From positions 1 to 25,193 of IMG/VR virus record IMGVR_UViG_3300043313_001003: a stretch of 25,193 nucleotides of DNA; one strand, 5' to 3'. The notes under the pieces were generated by a model that was not told the DNA's origin, did not search any database, and saw nothing but the letters and a program-made list of their open reading frames with translations. Source of the DNA: a virus. The position numbers and the translations under genes are program-made. Shown piece after piece: positions 1 through 8,566 of the stretch (its first letter is position 1; every line of letters starts with the position of its first letter).

Positions 1-40
1 ATCGGCGGAAGCCGCCCCCGGACGCGCCCCCGCCCCCCCG

Positions 41-126
41 CATTCAGCTTGCCGCCCCCGAATATGAATATTCAGGCTGGAGGCCTCGTCCCTGAACATT
101 CAGCTTCGAGCCCCCGTTCCTGAACA
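41..126. repeat. Direct-repeat cluster in non-coding left end
   Basis: Two 20-nt copies, at 41-60 and 97-116, share the form CATTCAGCTT-nnn-CCCCCG (the three variable bases are gcc-like and cga-like) and lie 56 nt apart. Interleaved with them are two copies of CGTYCCTGAACA at 87-98 and 115-126, and a related TATTCAGG at 69-76. The block sits downstream of the HNH gene and outside any convincing reading frame. I infer a protein-binding region, such as a terminase-binding/cos site or an operator; the sequence alone does not say which. Confidence 0.55.
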
Positions 127-140
127 GCTATTGAGAGGGG

Positions 141-170
141 CTCGCAATGCGAGGGGTTCGCAAATGCGAG
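141..170. repeat. Tandem palindromes, possible operator or cos element
   Basis: CTCGCAATGCGAG at 141-153 is a perfect inverted repeat (6-bp arms, 1-nt centre). It is followed after 3 nt by the near-copy TTCGCAAATGCGAG at 157-170. Two adjacent similar dyads suggest a site for a dimeric protein. With the direct repeats at 41-126 they make up most of the recognisable structure in the 295-nt stretch left of the HNH gene. I see no convincing gene in positions 1-295; the reading frames there are low-complexity Pro/Arg shadows. Confidence 0.5.
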
Positions 171-295
171 GCCCTTGCCGCTGCCATGCTCGGGCCTGTC
201 GTTCGGCTGGTCCGGGGGCCGAGGGCGGGGCCGGGCATAGCAGCGGGGCGCCTGTCCAATAGGGCAGGGGAGCCGACAAGGGGGAGGCCGGGGCC

Positions 296-631
296 CTAGG
301 CATCGAGCCCTAGGCGGCGGCGGTTTTCCTCGGCGGTCTTGCGCGCATGGCATTCCCTATTGAGGTGCTGCAAATTATCAAGCCCATCGCCGCCGCCATC
401 CCATAGGGGCACGATGTGATCGAACTCCTCGGCTGGCAGGCGGGAGCCTTGGCTACATGCTAGGCATTCACAATAGCCGCCCGAGCGCTTGGCTACTGCC
501 CGCTTGAGCTTGGTCATTTCCTTGCCCCGTAGGCGCTGCGTGCCCGAGACTGTCAGCATGCGCGCAGGCCCTAGCCTAGCCATCCCCACGCTAGGGGAGA
601 GCATGACAAGGCGGGAGCGCTTTCGTTTCAT
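296..631 (-). CDS. HNH endonuclease
   Basis: This 111-aa protein has a compact HNH/McrA-type nuclease domain in residues about 50-101. It shows a Cys cluster C54/C56/C59, the core D71-H72 followed by VPL, a Gly-rich turn (residues 79-83), N86 in NLQ, and C94-H95 leading into ARKT. This is the beta-beta-alpha-metal fold that nicks or cuts DNA. The N-terminal 50 residues are basic. The ATG at 631 overlaps the stop of the preceding lipoprotein gene (ATGA), so translation is probably coupled. HNH proteins of this size usually lie next to terminase genes and assist cutting of packaged DNA in cos phages; here it is the last gene before a repeat-rich non-coding region. That packaging role is an inference from family knowledge and position. 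The family call is firm. Confidence 0.9.
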   Translation of the reverse strand: MKRKRSRLVMLSPSVGMARLGPARMLTVSGTQRLRGKEMTKLKRAVAKRSGGYCECLACSQGSRLPAEEFDHIVPLWDGGGDGLDNLQHLNRECHARKTAEENRRRLGLDA

Positions 632-828
632 TGCCTAATCTGAATCTCGATCGGGCCCTTGCCCTTGGCCTTGCCGGGGGGCTGGACGGTTCCTTGCTCA
701 TATTTGCAAAAAGCAAGGCAATTCGGGTTTATGATCGTGCCGATCCCGGGCTCGTGGGCAGCATCGATCGTGGTAGTGCAGGCCCCGAGCAAGAGGAGGA
801 TTGCTAGTCCTCCTCCATGCCCTTTCAC
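628..828 (-). CDS. Small lipoprotein
   Basis: A 66-aa protein is predicted from a GTG at 828. The start is chosen because GTG overlaps the stop of the upstream PDQGLP gene as GTGA. Longer in-frame starts give a Pro/Arg-rich extension that looks like a shadow of that gene. Residues 1-17 form a short lipoprotein signal peptide: a Lys/His N-region, a hydrophobic run (residues 8-14) and a lipobox LLGAC with the lipidated cysteine at position 17. The mature part has two more cysteines (C37, C41) and a Gly/Lys/Pro-rich tail. Phages often encode small outer-membrane lipoproteins, either Rz1 spanins or surface-exclusion proteins. No Rz partner is visible in an overlapping frame, so I do not call a spanin. 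Export as a lipoprotein is well supported; the role is unknown. Confidence 0.7.
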   Translation of the reverse strand: MKGHGGGLAILLLLGACTTTIDAAHEPGIGTIINPNCLAFCKYEQGTVQPPGKAKGKGPIEIQIRQ

Positions 829-1208
829 TTTGGCTGCGCAGTAGGCGGGAGCCCTTGATCGGGGCGCGCGCCGCTGCCCGGGAGGCCCTGATCGGGCTTG
901 GGCTGCGAGCCGGGAAGGCCTTGATCGGGCCGATCGCCGCTGCCCGGGAGGCTCTGATCGGGGCGCGTGCCGTCCCATGCCTGCCCGCAAACCGGGCATT
1001 TGCCGTCTCGAGTTGGCAGCGCATTGTCGGGATAAACAGGCGCCGGGCGCCCGGGCGCGGGCAGCGTGTTGTCGGGCTTGCTGCCCTCGCCGCTCGGAAG
1101 GCCCTGATCGGGATGCACGGGCTCGCGCTGCCCGCGGCGATCCTCGCGATCATCCTCTCGCCGATCGCGGCGGTCTTCGCGGCGGTCTTCGCCTTTTCTG
1201 TCGTCCAC
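825..1208 (-). CDS. PDQGLP-repeat protein with CPxCG motif, unknown function
   Basis: A 127-aa protein is predicted from a GTG at 1208, preceded by a strong AGGAG Shine-Dalgarno seven bases upstream. An ATG at 1280 would extend it by 24 residues but overlaps the preceding gene and lacks such a site. Residues 2-30 are almost entirely Asp, Glu and Arg. From residue 34 on, the motif [RKHY]PD(Q/N)xLP occurs seven times. The last four copies are spaced at exactly 11 residues, matching a 33-nt DNA repeat. Between the third and fourth copies lies CPVCG, half of a typical zinc ribbon. It is the first gene after the tail fibres and is translationally coupled to the lipoprotein gene. I recall similar PDQGLP-rich phage proteins but know no assigned function. 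A structural or surface role is only a guess. Confidence 0.7.
   Translation of the reverse strand: MDDRKGEDRREDRRDRREDDREDRRGQREPVHPDQGLPSGEGSKPDNTLPAPGRPAPVYPDNALPTRDGKCPVCGQAWDGTRPDQSLPGSGDRPDQGLPGSQPKPDQGLPGSGARPDQGLPPTAQPK
850..962. repeat. 33-bp tandem repeats inside the PDQGLP gene
   Basis: TGATCGG occurs at 856, 889, 922 and 955, exactly 33 nt apart, and the flanking GCCGCTGCCCGGGAGGC recurs every second unit (870 and 937). The 33-nt unit encodes an 11-residue RPDQGLPGSG-type repeat, so copy-number change would keep the reading frame. Confidence 0.85.
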
Positions 1209-1257
1209 TTTCTCTCTCCTCTTTGATCGCTTGGAAGCGCGGCGATCTGCGCGCAGC

Positions 1258-3153
1258 TTAAACCTTGTTCTCAAGCGCATGGATCCGCGCCTCTAGCTCT
1301 TGGCAGGCGGCGACAAGCGCGGCGACGATCGGGGTAGTATTGAGCCCGAGCATGGTTTCGTCGCCTTCCATGGAGCGCGGCATTTCCACAACTGCCGTGG
1401 GAATATGGGGCTCCACTTCCTGCGCGACAAAGCCGGTTTCGAGCTCCTCGCCGCCAAGCATGGTGTAATCGACCGCGCGCAAGGCGAGAATCGCCTCCAG
1501 CCCGTAGGCGCTCGCGACAATATCGCTCTTGAGCGCCGCGTCCGATGTCGCCGCATAGGCGCCGCTTGCGCGGTTGAAGGCGCCAATATTGACGCCGCTG
1601 TCGTAAAGCTGGACGTTCGCGGAATTGGAATACCAGCCGCCCCATGCGGTATTAGCGCCCGCGACAATATCGCGATTCTCGAAAAACAGGCCCGCGGATC
1701 GGCCTGCCGAGAATAGCTCGGAGCCGACTTGAAACGAGGGCGTGCCGATCGCCGCCGCGGTCTGCCCGACGCCCGCTGTCCTGATCGTGCCTTGATTGGT
1801 TATCAGGAAGCGCAGCGTGCCGAGCGTGTAGAGCTCGACGCCGCCCGGATTGGGGCTCGCCTGCGTGCTGCCGCGCATGACAACAACGCCGCCATCGGTA
1901 AGCGCCGTGCCGCCGCTCAGATTGAGCGAGCCCGCGGTCGTATCCTTGACGATGTTAGAGCCGCTTTCCATCACGACAAGGGCGCCCGCCGCGCTAATCC
2001 GCAAGCGCTCGGTCGTGCCGCCGCTGCACAAGCGCAGATCGCTGCCGCCGAGCATTAGCGGCTGGTAGCTGGCGTTCAGCGTGTTATCGACGGCCTGAAA
2101 CGCAATAGCCGTAGCATCGGCGCTAACCCGCACGCCCTTTGTCGCCCCGCTTAGTCCGAAAATATAGCCATCGGGCGCTACAACATGGAGCGGGGCAAAA
2201 GGGGAGGCCGTGCCGATGCCCACTCGCCCATTAGTCAGCACGCTCAGACATTCCAGCCCGCCCGCAACATTGAACAGTGACCAGCGGGACCAGCTTGGTT
2301 GCCCGAGCATCCCCATCGCCCAACTCGTCAGCGTATTGGCGCAATAATAGAACCCATCGCCCGCGTGATCGGAGACGAGATTGCAGCGCGCCGCGTTGAT
2401 TGTCGGGACGCCGTTGAAAGTCGGGCCCGCGCTTGTGGTGAGCGCAGCAAGCGAAGCGTTGCCACTTTGAAAAACAAAATCGGCATCGGTGCAGGCCGCG
2501 TTAAATGTCGCCGCGGTGCCGCTCGCCACGCCCGTTGGGCCCGCGGGCCCTTGGATTCCTTGCGGGCCTTGCGGCCCTGCGGGGCCCGGGACGGTGCTCG
2601 CCGCGCCTGCGGGGCCTGCGGGCCCTTGGGGGCCGGGCACCGTCGAAGCTGCGCCTGCGGGGCCTTGCGCCCCGGCATCGCCTTTCGCGCCCGTTGCCCC
2701 GACCGGGCCTTGGGGCCCCGCGGGGCCTTGCGGCCCCGGGACAGTGCTCGCCGGGCCTGCGGGCCCCGGGGGGCCCTCGATCCCGGGCACGAGATTCCAA
2801 GCGCCGAGGGCATCGAACACGAGGAGATCTCCCGCATCGGCAAATAGGCCAGCCGCGGGCGGGCCATAGGCGGCGGCGACAACGCCCGAGACGCTCGCCG
2901 AATAGGCATCGCCCGAGCGCGCAGGCGGCGGGGCGGCTGTCGGATCCCGGCTCCCGCGATAGGTAAAGGCGGTGCTCGGGCTCCCGAGATAGGGCGCCGC
3001 CGAAAAGGGCAGGCCCGCGCCTACTTTCGCAAAGATCTTGCCATCGCTGCGCCGCTCGATCGCGAGCTCGCCATCGCCGAGCGCGAGATCATTCGCCGCC
3101 CATGCATCGGTGCTGCCGATGATTTGGCGCATGCGGGCTAGTTTATCGGCCAC
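1258..3153 (-). CDS. Tail fibre with collagen-like stalk and C-terminal S74 chaperone
   Basis: This 631-aa protein has four parts. Residues 1-57 and about 64-122 are modules shared with the neighbouring tailspike and probably attach it to the tail. Residues 124-208 are collagen-like Gly-X-Y repeats broken three times by ASTVPGP. Residues about 215-530 are beta-rich. Residues 536-631 form a peptidase S74 intramolecular chaperone. It has the expected S537 and K542 in SDAALKSDI, the GFVAQEVE segment, and a final helix. In known S74 fibres this domain drives trimer folding and then cleaves itself off at the serine. The start is a GTG at 3153 with AGGAG eight bases upstream; it aligns with the N-terminus of the tailspike. 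The gene follows the spike by 11 nt. Role: trimeric receptor-binding fibre or side fibre. Confidence 0.88.
   Translation of the reverse strand: MADKLARMRQIIGSTDAWAANDLALGDGELAIERRSDGKIFAKVGAGLPFSAAPYLGSPSTAFTYRGSRDPTAAPPPARSGDAYSASVSGVVAAAYGPPAAGLFADAGDLLVFDALGAWNLVPGIEGPPGPAGPASTVPGPQGPAGPQGPVGATGAKGDAGAQGPAGAASTVPGPQGPAGPAGAASTVPGPAGPQGPQGIQGPAGPTGVASGTAATFNAACTDADFVFQSGNASLAALTTSAGPTFNGVPTINAARCNLVSDHAGDGFYYCANTLTSWAMGMLGQPSWSRWSLFNVAGGLECLSVLTNGRVGIGTASPFAPLHVVAPDGYIFGLSGATKGVRVSADATAIAFQAVDNTLNASYQPLMLGGSDLRLCSGGTTERLRISAAGALVVMESGSNIVKDTTAGSLNLSGGTALTDGGVVVMRGSTQASPNPGGVELYTLGTLRFLITNQGTIRTAGVGQTAAAIGTPSFQVGSELFSAGRSAGLFFENRDIVAGANTAWGGWYSNSANVQLYDSGVNIGAFNRASGAYAATSDAALKSDIVASAYGLEAILALRAVDYTMLGGEELETGFVAQEVEPHIPTAVVEMPRSMEGDETMLGLNTTPIVAALVAACQELEARIHALENKV
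2529..2760. repeat. Collagen-like repeat DNA
   Basis: GC-rich imperfect repeats (units such as GGGCCTTGGGG and GGGCCTGCGGG on the plus strand) encode the Gly-X-Y stalk of the fibre, including three ASTVPGP interruptions. Such tracts are prone to in-frame length variation by recombination. Confidence 0.8.
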
Positions 3154-3164
3154 GGCCTCGGCTC

Positions 3165-5462
3165 CTATCCTGTCACGCCCAAAAGCACATTATGAGCGGC
3201 GGCGAATGCGGGATCGCTGCGGGCATCGCTCGTGCCGTTCCAGCGGACTTTATAAGCGGCATCGACGGCGATGAACGCGCCCGGATTGAACGCGGTGGTA
3301 TCGAAAGAGCAAAATTCGACGGTGTTGCTCGCCTCGACGCCCATCGAAAAGCGATTCGGCGAGCCCGAGAGCGAGCCCTTGATTGCGCAGCGCGAGCAAG
3401 CGGCGGTGAGGACAAAGCCGGGCCCATCGGCATTGTAATTCGTATTATTGACTTGCGCGTCAATCTGACTTTGCAGGCAATTCGCCAGAAACACCGGGTG
3501 CAAGAGATCGCGGATCTTGAGCCCCGAGACGAAAAGCCTTGCCACAGATTCCGCCTTGAGCCCCCAGCTTGTGCCCGAGGCCGCGATCTGCCCGCCGATC
3601 ACGCTCACTTGCCCGAGCGCCTGATATAGCTGGATCCCGCTGCCGTCGCCGAGCGGCGTGCAATATGGATCTTGAAGCTCGATCAGGCCGTGGGCGTTGG
3701 TGTTCAATATCAGGATTCCGCCCGCGCTATGGGCGTCGATCGTCGCGCGATGGATCCGAACATCGGTTTGCGCAGTAGGATCGCCGATCACCGCCCCGCG
3801 CATGGCAAGATTGCTATTGTCGCCCGATAGATCGGTGCCATCGATCACAAGCCCGAAAGCGATCTGCGCGGTTTCAAAATCATCGATGAACTGGTCGGTG
3901 GCATAGCCCCATAGGAGCATCCCTGTCGGCAGGATCCCGGGGCCGACCACTGCCGTATTGCGCACAGCGCGCAGGCTCGCATTTGCCCCGGCAAAGCCGA
4001 ACACGCGGCGATCGCCGCCGAGCATATAGCCCACGCGGTAATCGTGCGGCGGGCTCGTGCTGTCGCCATTATGCCCGTTATATTCGCAATCGGCGATGTC
4101 GGTCGCCACGCAGCCAAACATGAAAAAGCCGATCCGGCTCCCTTGGCATTTGAGCCGCCGAAACCGGCAGTTGAACAAGTAGAGCGCGACGAATGCCTTG
4201 TCGCAATCGACTATCTTGGGATTGACGGGGGGCGGGGGGCGGAACGTCCCATAATCGCGCAAGAGCCCGATATTATCGACATGCACGCCCTGCACCGCCC
4301 CGTAAACACTCGCGGGCTCGGCCAAGAGCCCTACATGCATCACGCTATCGCCGCGCGCCGCGGCGGGGCCGGTCAGCACAAGCCGCGTGCCCTCGTTGTG
4401 GTCAATGTCGGAATCAACCCCGATCAAAGAGCGAAAGCTCACGTTGAGTATTACCGTCGATTTCGTCCAGTAATCGCCCGCCATAAGCTGCGTGATCGGC
4501 GCAAGGGCAAAGCTCGCCGTGATCGGCGGGGCATTGTCCACGCTACTGTCGCCGCGCTTGGCGCCGAACCATTCGGCGCGCGCATGCACGCCGTCCCAAT
4601 CGCGGGCCCAATAGCCGCCGAAAGAGGAGGCAATATAAAGCCCTTGGCTTGGATCGGCAGGCGCGGCGCCCGCGGTATAATTGAACAAGCCGCGGCGCCC
4701 GGGCTCTTGCAGATAGCAGACCGCGCCTTGCGCGGGATCGAAAGCCGCAAGCACGAGGCGATCGGCGACAATAGCCACGCGCTTGGCGATCGCGGCCTCC
4801 AGCGCTGCCATATCGGCGCCTTGCGCGCTGTCGGCGGCTTCGAGCGCGGCGAGCGCCTCCTCGACCGTATCGCCGCTGGCAGTGCCTACCATGCCCGCGC
4901 CCCCGGGCCCGGCAAGATCGATCTCTTGCACAAGCCCGGCTAGATCGAAGGTGCCCGTTATCAAGGCCCATTGCCCGGCATCGCCGAGCACCAAGAGATC
5001 GCCCTCGCTTGCGGCTCGGCCCGCTACAGGCGCCCCCCAAGCGGGGTCGATTATCCCGGCAGGCGAGAGCGCCCAAACATCGCCCGCGATCGCCCCGGGC
5101 GGCGGGGGCAAGGCCGGATCCGTAACGCCCTTGTAATGGAGCACGCCGGGCAGGCCCAAAAGCGAAGGATCGAGCTTGCCGTTGGCCGATAGCCGCGGCC
5201 ACTTATTCGCCGCGGGCACGCCGCCGATTGTCACGGTTAGCGCTTGCTGGACATAGCGGGCATCGGCGGCGGCCTGATCGAACGGGCCGCTCAGATAGGG
5301 CGCCTCGGAATATTTCTTGACGCCATCGCCGATCCGCGCGCGGACAGTGTTCGCATTAACCCGCTCAAGCGCGAGCTCGCCATCGCCGAGCGTCAGATCA
5401 TTGGCGTTCCATACCGCGGGAGAGCCGACGATCTGTCGCATGCGGGCAAGTTGGTCAGCCAT
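3165..5462 (-). CDS. Tailspike-like protein, beta-helix type
   Basis: This 765-aa protein carries the shared N-terminal modules at residues 1-57 and about 109-170, with a 50-residue insertion between them that its paralogue lacks. A short helical segment (about 198-228, Ala/Glu-rich) follows. Then comes the pattern GRRGLFNY (residues 255-262), a YIASSFGG...W segment and [14 protein letters not shown] (297-310). In phage spikes this pattern marks entry into a pectin-lyase-like right-handed beta-helix. Residues about 320-700 show irregular short hydrophobic strands with Asn/Gly turns, as expected for a beta-helix. I cannot pick catalytic residues, so whether it degrades a capsule or only binds is open. 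ATG at 5462 has AGGAG nine bases upstream. It lies between an unknown tail gene and the S74 fibre, as a receptor-recognition protein would. Confidence 0.8.
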   Translation of the reverse strand: MADQLARMRQIVGSPAVWNANDLTLGDGELALERVNANTVRARIGDGVKKYSEAPYLSGPFDQAAADARYVQQALTVTIGGVPAANKWPRLSANGKLDPSLLGLPGVLHYKGVTDPALPPPPGAIAGDVWALSPAGIIDPAWGAPVAGRAASEGDLLVLGDAGQWALITGTFDLAGLVQEIDLAGPGGAGMVGTASGDTVEEALAALEAADSAQGADMAALEAAIAKRVAIVADRLVLAAFDPAQGAVCYLQEPGRRGLFNYTAGAAPADPSQGLYIASSFGGYWARDWDGVHARAEWFGAKRGDSSVDNAPPITASFALAPITQLMAGDYWTKSTVILNVSFRSLIGVDSDIDHNEGTRLVLTGPAAARGDSVMHVGLLAEPASVYGAVQGVHVDNIGLLRDYGTFRPPPPVNPKIVDCDKAFVALYLFNCRFRRLKCQGSRIGFFMFGCVATDIADCEYNGHNGDSTSPPHDYRVGYMLGGDRRVFGFAGANASLRAVRNTAVVGPGILPTGMLLWGYATDQFIDDFETAQIAFGLVIDGTDLSGDNSNLAMRGAVIGDPTAQTDVRIHRATIDAHSAGGILILNTNAHGLIELQDPYCTPLGDGSGIQLYQALGQVSVIGGQIAASGTSWGLKAESVARLFVSGLKIRDLLHPVFLANCLQSQIDAQVNNTNYNADGPGFVLTAACSRCAIKGSLSGSPNRFSMGVEASNTVEFCSFDTTAFNPGAFIAVDAAYKVRWNGTSDARSDPAFAAAHNVLLGVTG

Positions 5463-5474
5463 GGCAAAGCGCTC

Positions 5475-6080
5475 CTAATAGCTCGAAGGAAAGGCAGGCG
5501 TGCCCGCCTCGATCCAATCGGGCGAGGGATCGGGCGGCAAGCCTGCGCGCACCCAATCGGGCGAGGGAAAATCGGGGCGCCCGCCGACCACCCAGCCCCC
5601 GAGGCCGATCGGCGGCGCATTGGTCTGCGCATCATTCGAGAGCTCGGCGGCGACCGAGACGGCCATCCAATCCCAGCCGTCGGCGCTGATCGAAAGATCC
5701 GAGGCAAAGCGCAGGATCTCATATCGCAAGTTGCCCGGGATCGGCGGCTCGCCTGCGAACATTGTCGAGACCGGGCAATGGAAAAACGAATAGGCGAATT
5801 GATTGACCCACGTTTGCCAGCCGAAAAGCTCCTCGACGCGCATATGGAAAGAGAGCGCGAGGGCATGGGGCATAATGTCGTAAAGCCGCCGCTGCCGCGC
5901 ATTGCCCGCGCTAAAATCGGAGCGCAGCACGCCCATATCGACGTTGTAGGAATAGGGCGAGCGATCGGCCACGGGGAAGACCGAGGGGTAAACCGGCAAG
6001 CCATCGGTAAAGCTCGGGATCGGCAGGATCGGCGCTGCGAGGGCAGCCGGGACGGCAGGGGGGAGGATCGCTCTCGGCAT
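5475..6080 (-). CDS. Unknown protein of the tail-fibre region
   Basis: This 201-aa protein is not assigned to any family with known function. The ATG at 6080 is chosen because it overlaps the TipJ stop as TAATG and has GGAAAGG about ten bases upstream. An ATG at 6101 would add seven residues with a weak ribosome site. Residues 1-30 are Pro/Ala-rich and hydrophobic but not a clear signal peptide. The middle (about 50-150) looks like a globular domain with many aromatic residues. The C-terminus contains a short tandem repeat, PSPDWVRAGLP then PSPDWIEAGTP, visible in the DNA as a repeated CCAATCGGGCGAGGG. Its position directly after the tip gene and before the spike suggests a baseplate or fibre-adaptor role, which is an inference from synteny only. 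Confidence 0.8.
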   Translation of the reverse strand: MPRAILPPAVPAALAAPILPIPSFTDGLPVYPSVFPVADRSPYSYNVDMGVLRSDFSAGNARQRRLYDIMPHALALSFHMRVEELFGWQTWVNQFAYSFFHCPVSTMFAGEPPIPGNLRYEILRFASDLSISADGWDWMAVSVAAELSNDAQTNAPPIGLGGWVVGGRPDFPSPDWVRAGLPPDPSPDWIEAGTPAFPSSY

Positions 6081-8566
6081 TAGATCGGCCTTTCCAGCCA
6101 TGGCAGCGTGCCCGCATAGACCGCGGGATTATAGGCCAGCGCCTCGATCGCCACGGCAGCGCCGCCGCGGTGCTCGATATTGGCAACGCTAAAATCGGCG
6201 ACTTGCTCGGCGGCGGTGCCGATCGCGTAGTGTGTCGGCTCTTGCGTGCCATTGCCGAAAATCGCGAAAGGCGGGAGCGCGGCGAGGACAATCTCGTTGG
6301 GCTCGAAGCCCGGGCTTATCGCGATCGGCGCCGAGGGCTCGCCATATTCATTGCGCAGCACAATGACCCAGCCGCCCGCGGCCCAATCCTCGGGCCACTC
6401 GGGCGCGGCATCGAGCGTGAGCGTGAGGCCCTCGGCCCGAGCGACAAGCCCCGCCTTGCTCCAGCGCGGAAGCTGGACGGCAATCGCCACGCGATCGCCG
6501 AGCCGCGGGATCAAGCCCTCAAGCTCAGTCTCGAATTGCGCGCTTTTGCGCTGCCCTATGCGCTTTTGCCAAAGCAGCTTGGCGAAGCTCAAGGCTTGCC
6601 CGGGATCGGCGCAGCCGAAAAGCGTGATCGCATCGGGATCGAGCGCCTCGGCGGGCCACTGCTGATAGGCCTGATTCCACGTTGCCGGATCGCGATATTC
6701 AACGCGGATCCCGTCGCTATCGCCGGGCTTGTCGAAAGAATAGCCGATCGAGAGCGAGCCCTTGCGGATATTGGCATCGCTGAACAACTGCGTGCGCAAG
6801 GCCTTCACGCCATCCTGCGCCGCGCTCATCAATTGTCCGAGCGGCAGCGGCGCCGCGGCGGCGGTCTGCAAGGCGATCGTCAGCGCCTCCCATATCGTTG
6901 ATTTTTGCGCAAAGCCGCCGTCGAATCTGGCCTCGCCCGCCCAATGCGCTTGCAAGCGCTGGAGCTCGGCGAGATCGAGCTCGGCGAGCGGGCGCCGCGC
7001 GCCGTATGTCGCATTGCAATAAATATCGGCGAAGGCCTCGGCGGGATCGCGGCTCGGCCTTAGCGCCCCCGCGGCATCGCCGAGCGCGGGCAGCATGCGC
7101 GTGACATCGGCGGTGATTCGCGAGCTCGCATTTGCCGCGATCCCATTAGTGGCGCGGATCCGCACGGCGAGGAGCGTGGTTTCGCCATAGACCGGGCGCG
7201 CGACATTAAGCAGGCGGAATTTCAGCCCGGTCCACACCATACTATTCGATTGCGAGCCGTTGGCAGGCGCCGGGGAATAGCGATGCACTTGCACGCGGTA
7301 GCGCCCGGGCGGGACATCGATCGACTCGGTAACGCGAACGGGCGTGTTGCTTGCCCGGCTAATGAACACCGGGTGATCGCTCCAGCCGCCAATCGGCGAG
7401 CCATCGGCGGCGACTAGCTGGAATTGGATTGTCAGGGAAACGCCAAGCTCCAGCAAGCGCCCGGTCTTGTCGTCCACTTCAAAGAGGCCCTGCGGAAAGA
7501 CAAAATCGCACATTATCCGGTCGCCATCGGCGCCCGGCTTGGAAGTGACAAAGGGGCCGCTGTCATATGTCGAGCCCTCTTGATTGTAATAACTGAAAGT
7601 AATGGTGCCGCTCGGTGTCTCGTTCGAGATCGAGCGCTCCACGACAATCAGGGATTTGACCACGCCGCCCACGGTTTCATAGCCCGCGATAGTATAGATT
7701 CGATCGTTGTTGCCCGAGCCCGAAACCTTGACAGAAAGCAGCCCGGGCGGGGGCACGTGGGTAATATGGATATTGCGATCGGCGACAAATTTGGTGCCAT
7801 TGTCGGTCAGCACAGTCGCGGGGCCGGTATCTGTCGGGGCCCCCGAGAGCTCTTGATCTGCGACCTCGGGCGAGCTCACGACATTTTCCATAATGCCGGT
7901 GAGCGCCTCGATCCGCCCGATCGCCTGCGCATGCGTGGCGGGATCAATCAGCCAATATTGCACGGCATTGGATTCCAGCGCCGACACCGGGGTTGTGCCG
8001 ACGCGAATGTCATTCAGCACAAAGCGCCCGTGGCCGATGCATAGGATCTGCGCGAGATATTGATCGTTGGAATCAAAATAGACGTAGGGCTGCGAGGCAT
8101 AATCGGGCGTGGTCAACATGCGCCCATAAAGCGCCGGGATCGGCTCGCCGAGCCGCGCCGCGTTCTGCGCGCCGCTGATCGAATAGATCGGATCGGGCGG
8201 CGGGACATTGCCCGAGCTCGGGCCCTTGGGCTTGCCGAATATCAGGTTGAAAAGCAGCGTGGTGGCCGCGCCGATTATCGCGCCGATTATCGCCTCGGCG
8301 ATCAGCGTGCCTAGGGCAATATGCGCGCCGGGATGGACTAGCAGCGTGACAACATCGCCCGCCTCTAGGCGCAGATCCAAGTCGGCGATCTCGATCTCGC
8401 GCCCATTGCGCGCGAGCGTGATCCCTGCGCCGAATCCCTTGGGGTAATGCGCTTGCAGCCAATCGATCAGCCACTCGCCTTCCTCGGCCTCGTGGAGCTC
8501 GCGCCGGGCGGGCTGGAGCGGATTGCGCACAATCGCGATTGTCGGGGGCGGGATCTCGTCAGCCAT
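6080..8566 (-). CDS. TipJ-like host-specificity / tail tip protein
   Basis: This 828-aa protein corresponds to the central tip protein of lambda-like tails (gpJ/TipJ family). The start at 8566 (MADEIPPP) overlaps the previous gene by 8 nt (ATGGCTGA) and has a G-rich ribosome site. Upstream in-frame starts only add a shadow of the peptidase gene. Residues about 1-75 contain a small ubiquitin-like segment ending in a LEAGDVVTLLVHPG pattern. Residues about 83-110 are a long hydrophobic Ala/Ile-rich stretch of the kind common in TipJ proteins. The GEPIPALYGR segment, the repeated beta-rich domains and the C-terminal LGDRVAIAVQLPRW segment also fit the family. It would close the tail tube and contact the receptor or attach the fibres. 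It follows the NlpC/P60 and DUF1833 genes, the usual tip order. Confidence 0.85.
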   Translation of the reverse strand: MADEIPPPTIAIVRNPLQPARRELHEAEEGEWLIDWLQAHYPKGFGAGITLARNGREIEIADLDLRLEAGDVVTLLVHPGAHIALGTLIAEAIIGAIIGAATTLLFNLIFGKPKGPSSGNVPPPDPIYSISGAQNAARLGEPIPALYGRMLTTPDYASQPYVYFDSNDQYLAQILCIGHGRFVLNDIRVGTTPVSALESNAVQYWLIDPATHAQAIGRIEALTGIMENVVSSPEVADQELSGAPTDTGPATVLTDNGTKFVADRNIHITHVPPPGLLSVKVSGSGNNDRIYTIAGYETVGGVVKSLIVVERSISNETPSGTITFSYYNQEGSTYDSGPFVTSKPGADGDRIMCDFVFPQGLFEVDDKTGRLLELGVSLTIQFQLVAADGSPIGGWSDHPVFISRASNTPVRVTESIDVPPGRYRVQVHRYSPAPANGSQSNSMVWTGLKFRLLNVARPVYGETTLLAVRIRATNGIAANASSRITADVTRMLPALGDAAGALRPSRDPAEAFADIYCNATYGARRPLAELDLAELQRLQAHWAGEARFDGGFAQKSTIWEALTIALQTAAAAPLPLGQLMSAAQDGVKALRTQLFSDANIRKGSLSIGYSFDKPGDSDGIRVEYRDPATWNQAYQQWPAEALDPDAITLFGCADPGQALSFAKLLWQKRIGQRKSAQFETELEGLIPRLGDRVAIAVQLPRWSKAGLVARAEGLTLTLDAAPEWPEDWAAGGWVIVLRNEYGEPSAPIAISPGFEPNEIVLAALPPFAIFGNGTQEPTHYAIGTAAEQVADFSVANIEHRGGAAVAIEALAYNPAVYAGTLPWLERPI

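Noticed and set aside
72-353. 93-aa minus-strand ORF at the left end
   Set aside because: It is Pro/Arg-rich, overlaps the HNH C-terminus and has no domain. The DNA there is better explained as a repeat-rich non-coding region.
628-828. Rz1-type spanin
   Set aside because: The lipobox is present but there is no overlapping Rz-like gene with an N-terminal membrane anchor, so only a lipoprotein call is supported.
801-1226. Plus-strand ORF of 141 aa over the PDQGLP gene
   Set aside because: It is a mirror of the 33-bp repeat DNA. The minus-strand frame has a strong SD, coupling to its neighbour and regular protein repeats.
2529-2760. Possible CRISPR-like repeat array
   Set aside because: The repeats are Gly-X-Y collagen codons in an open frame, not uniform repeats with unique spacers.
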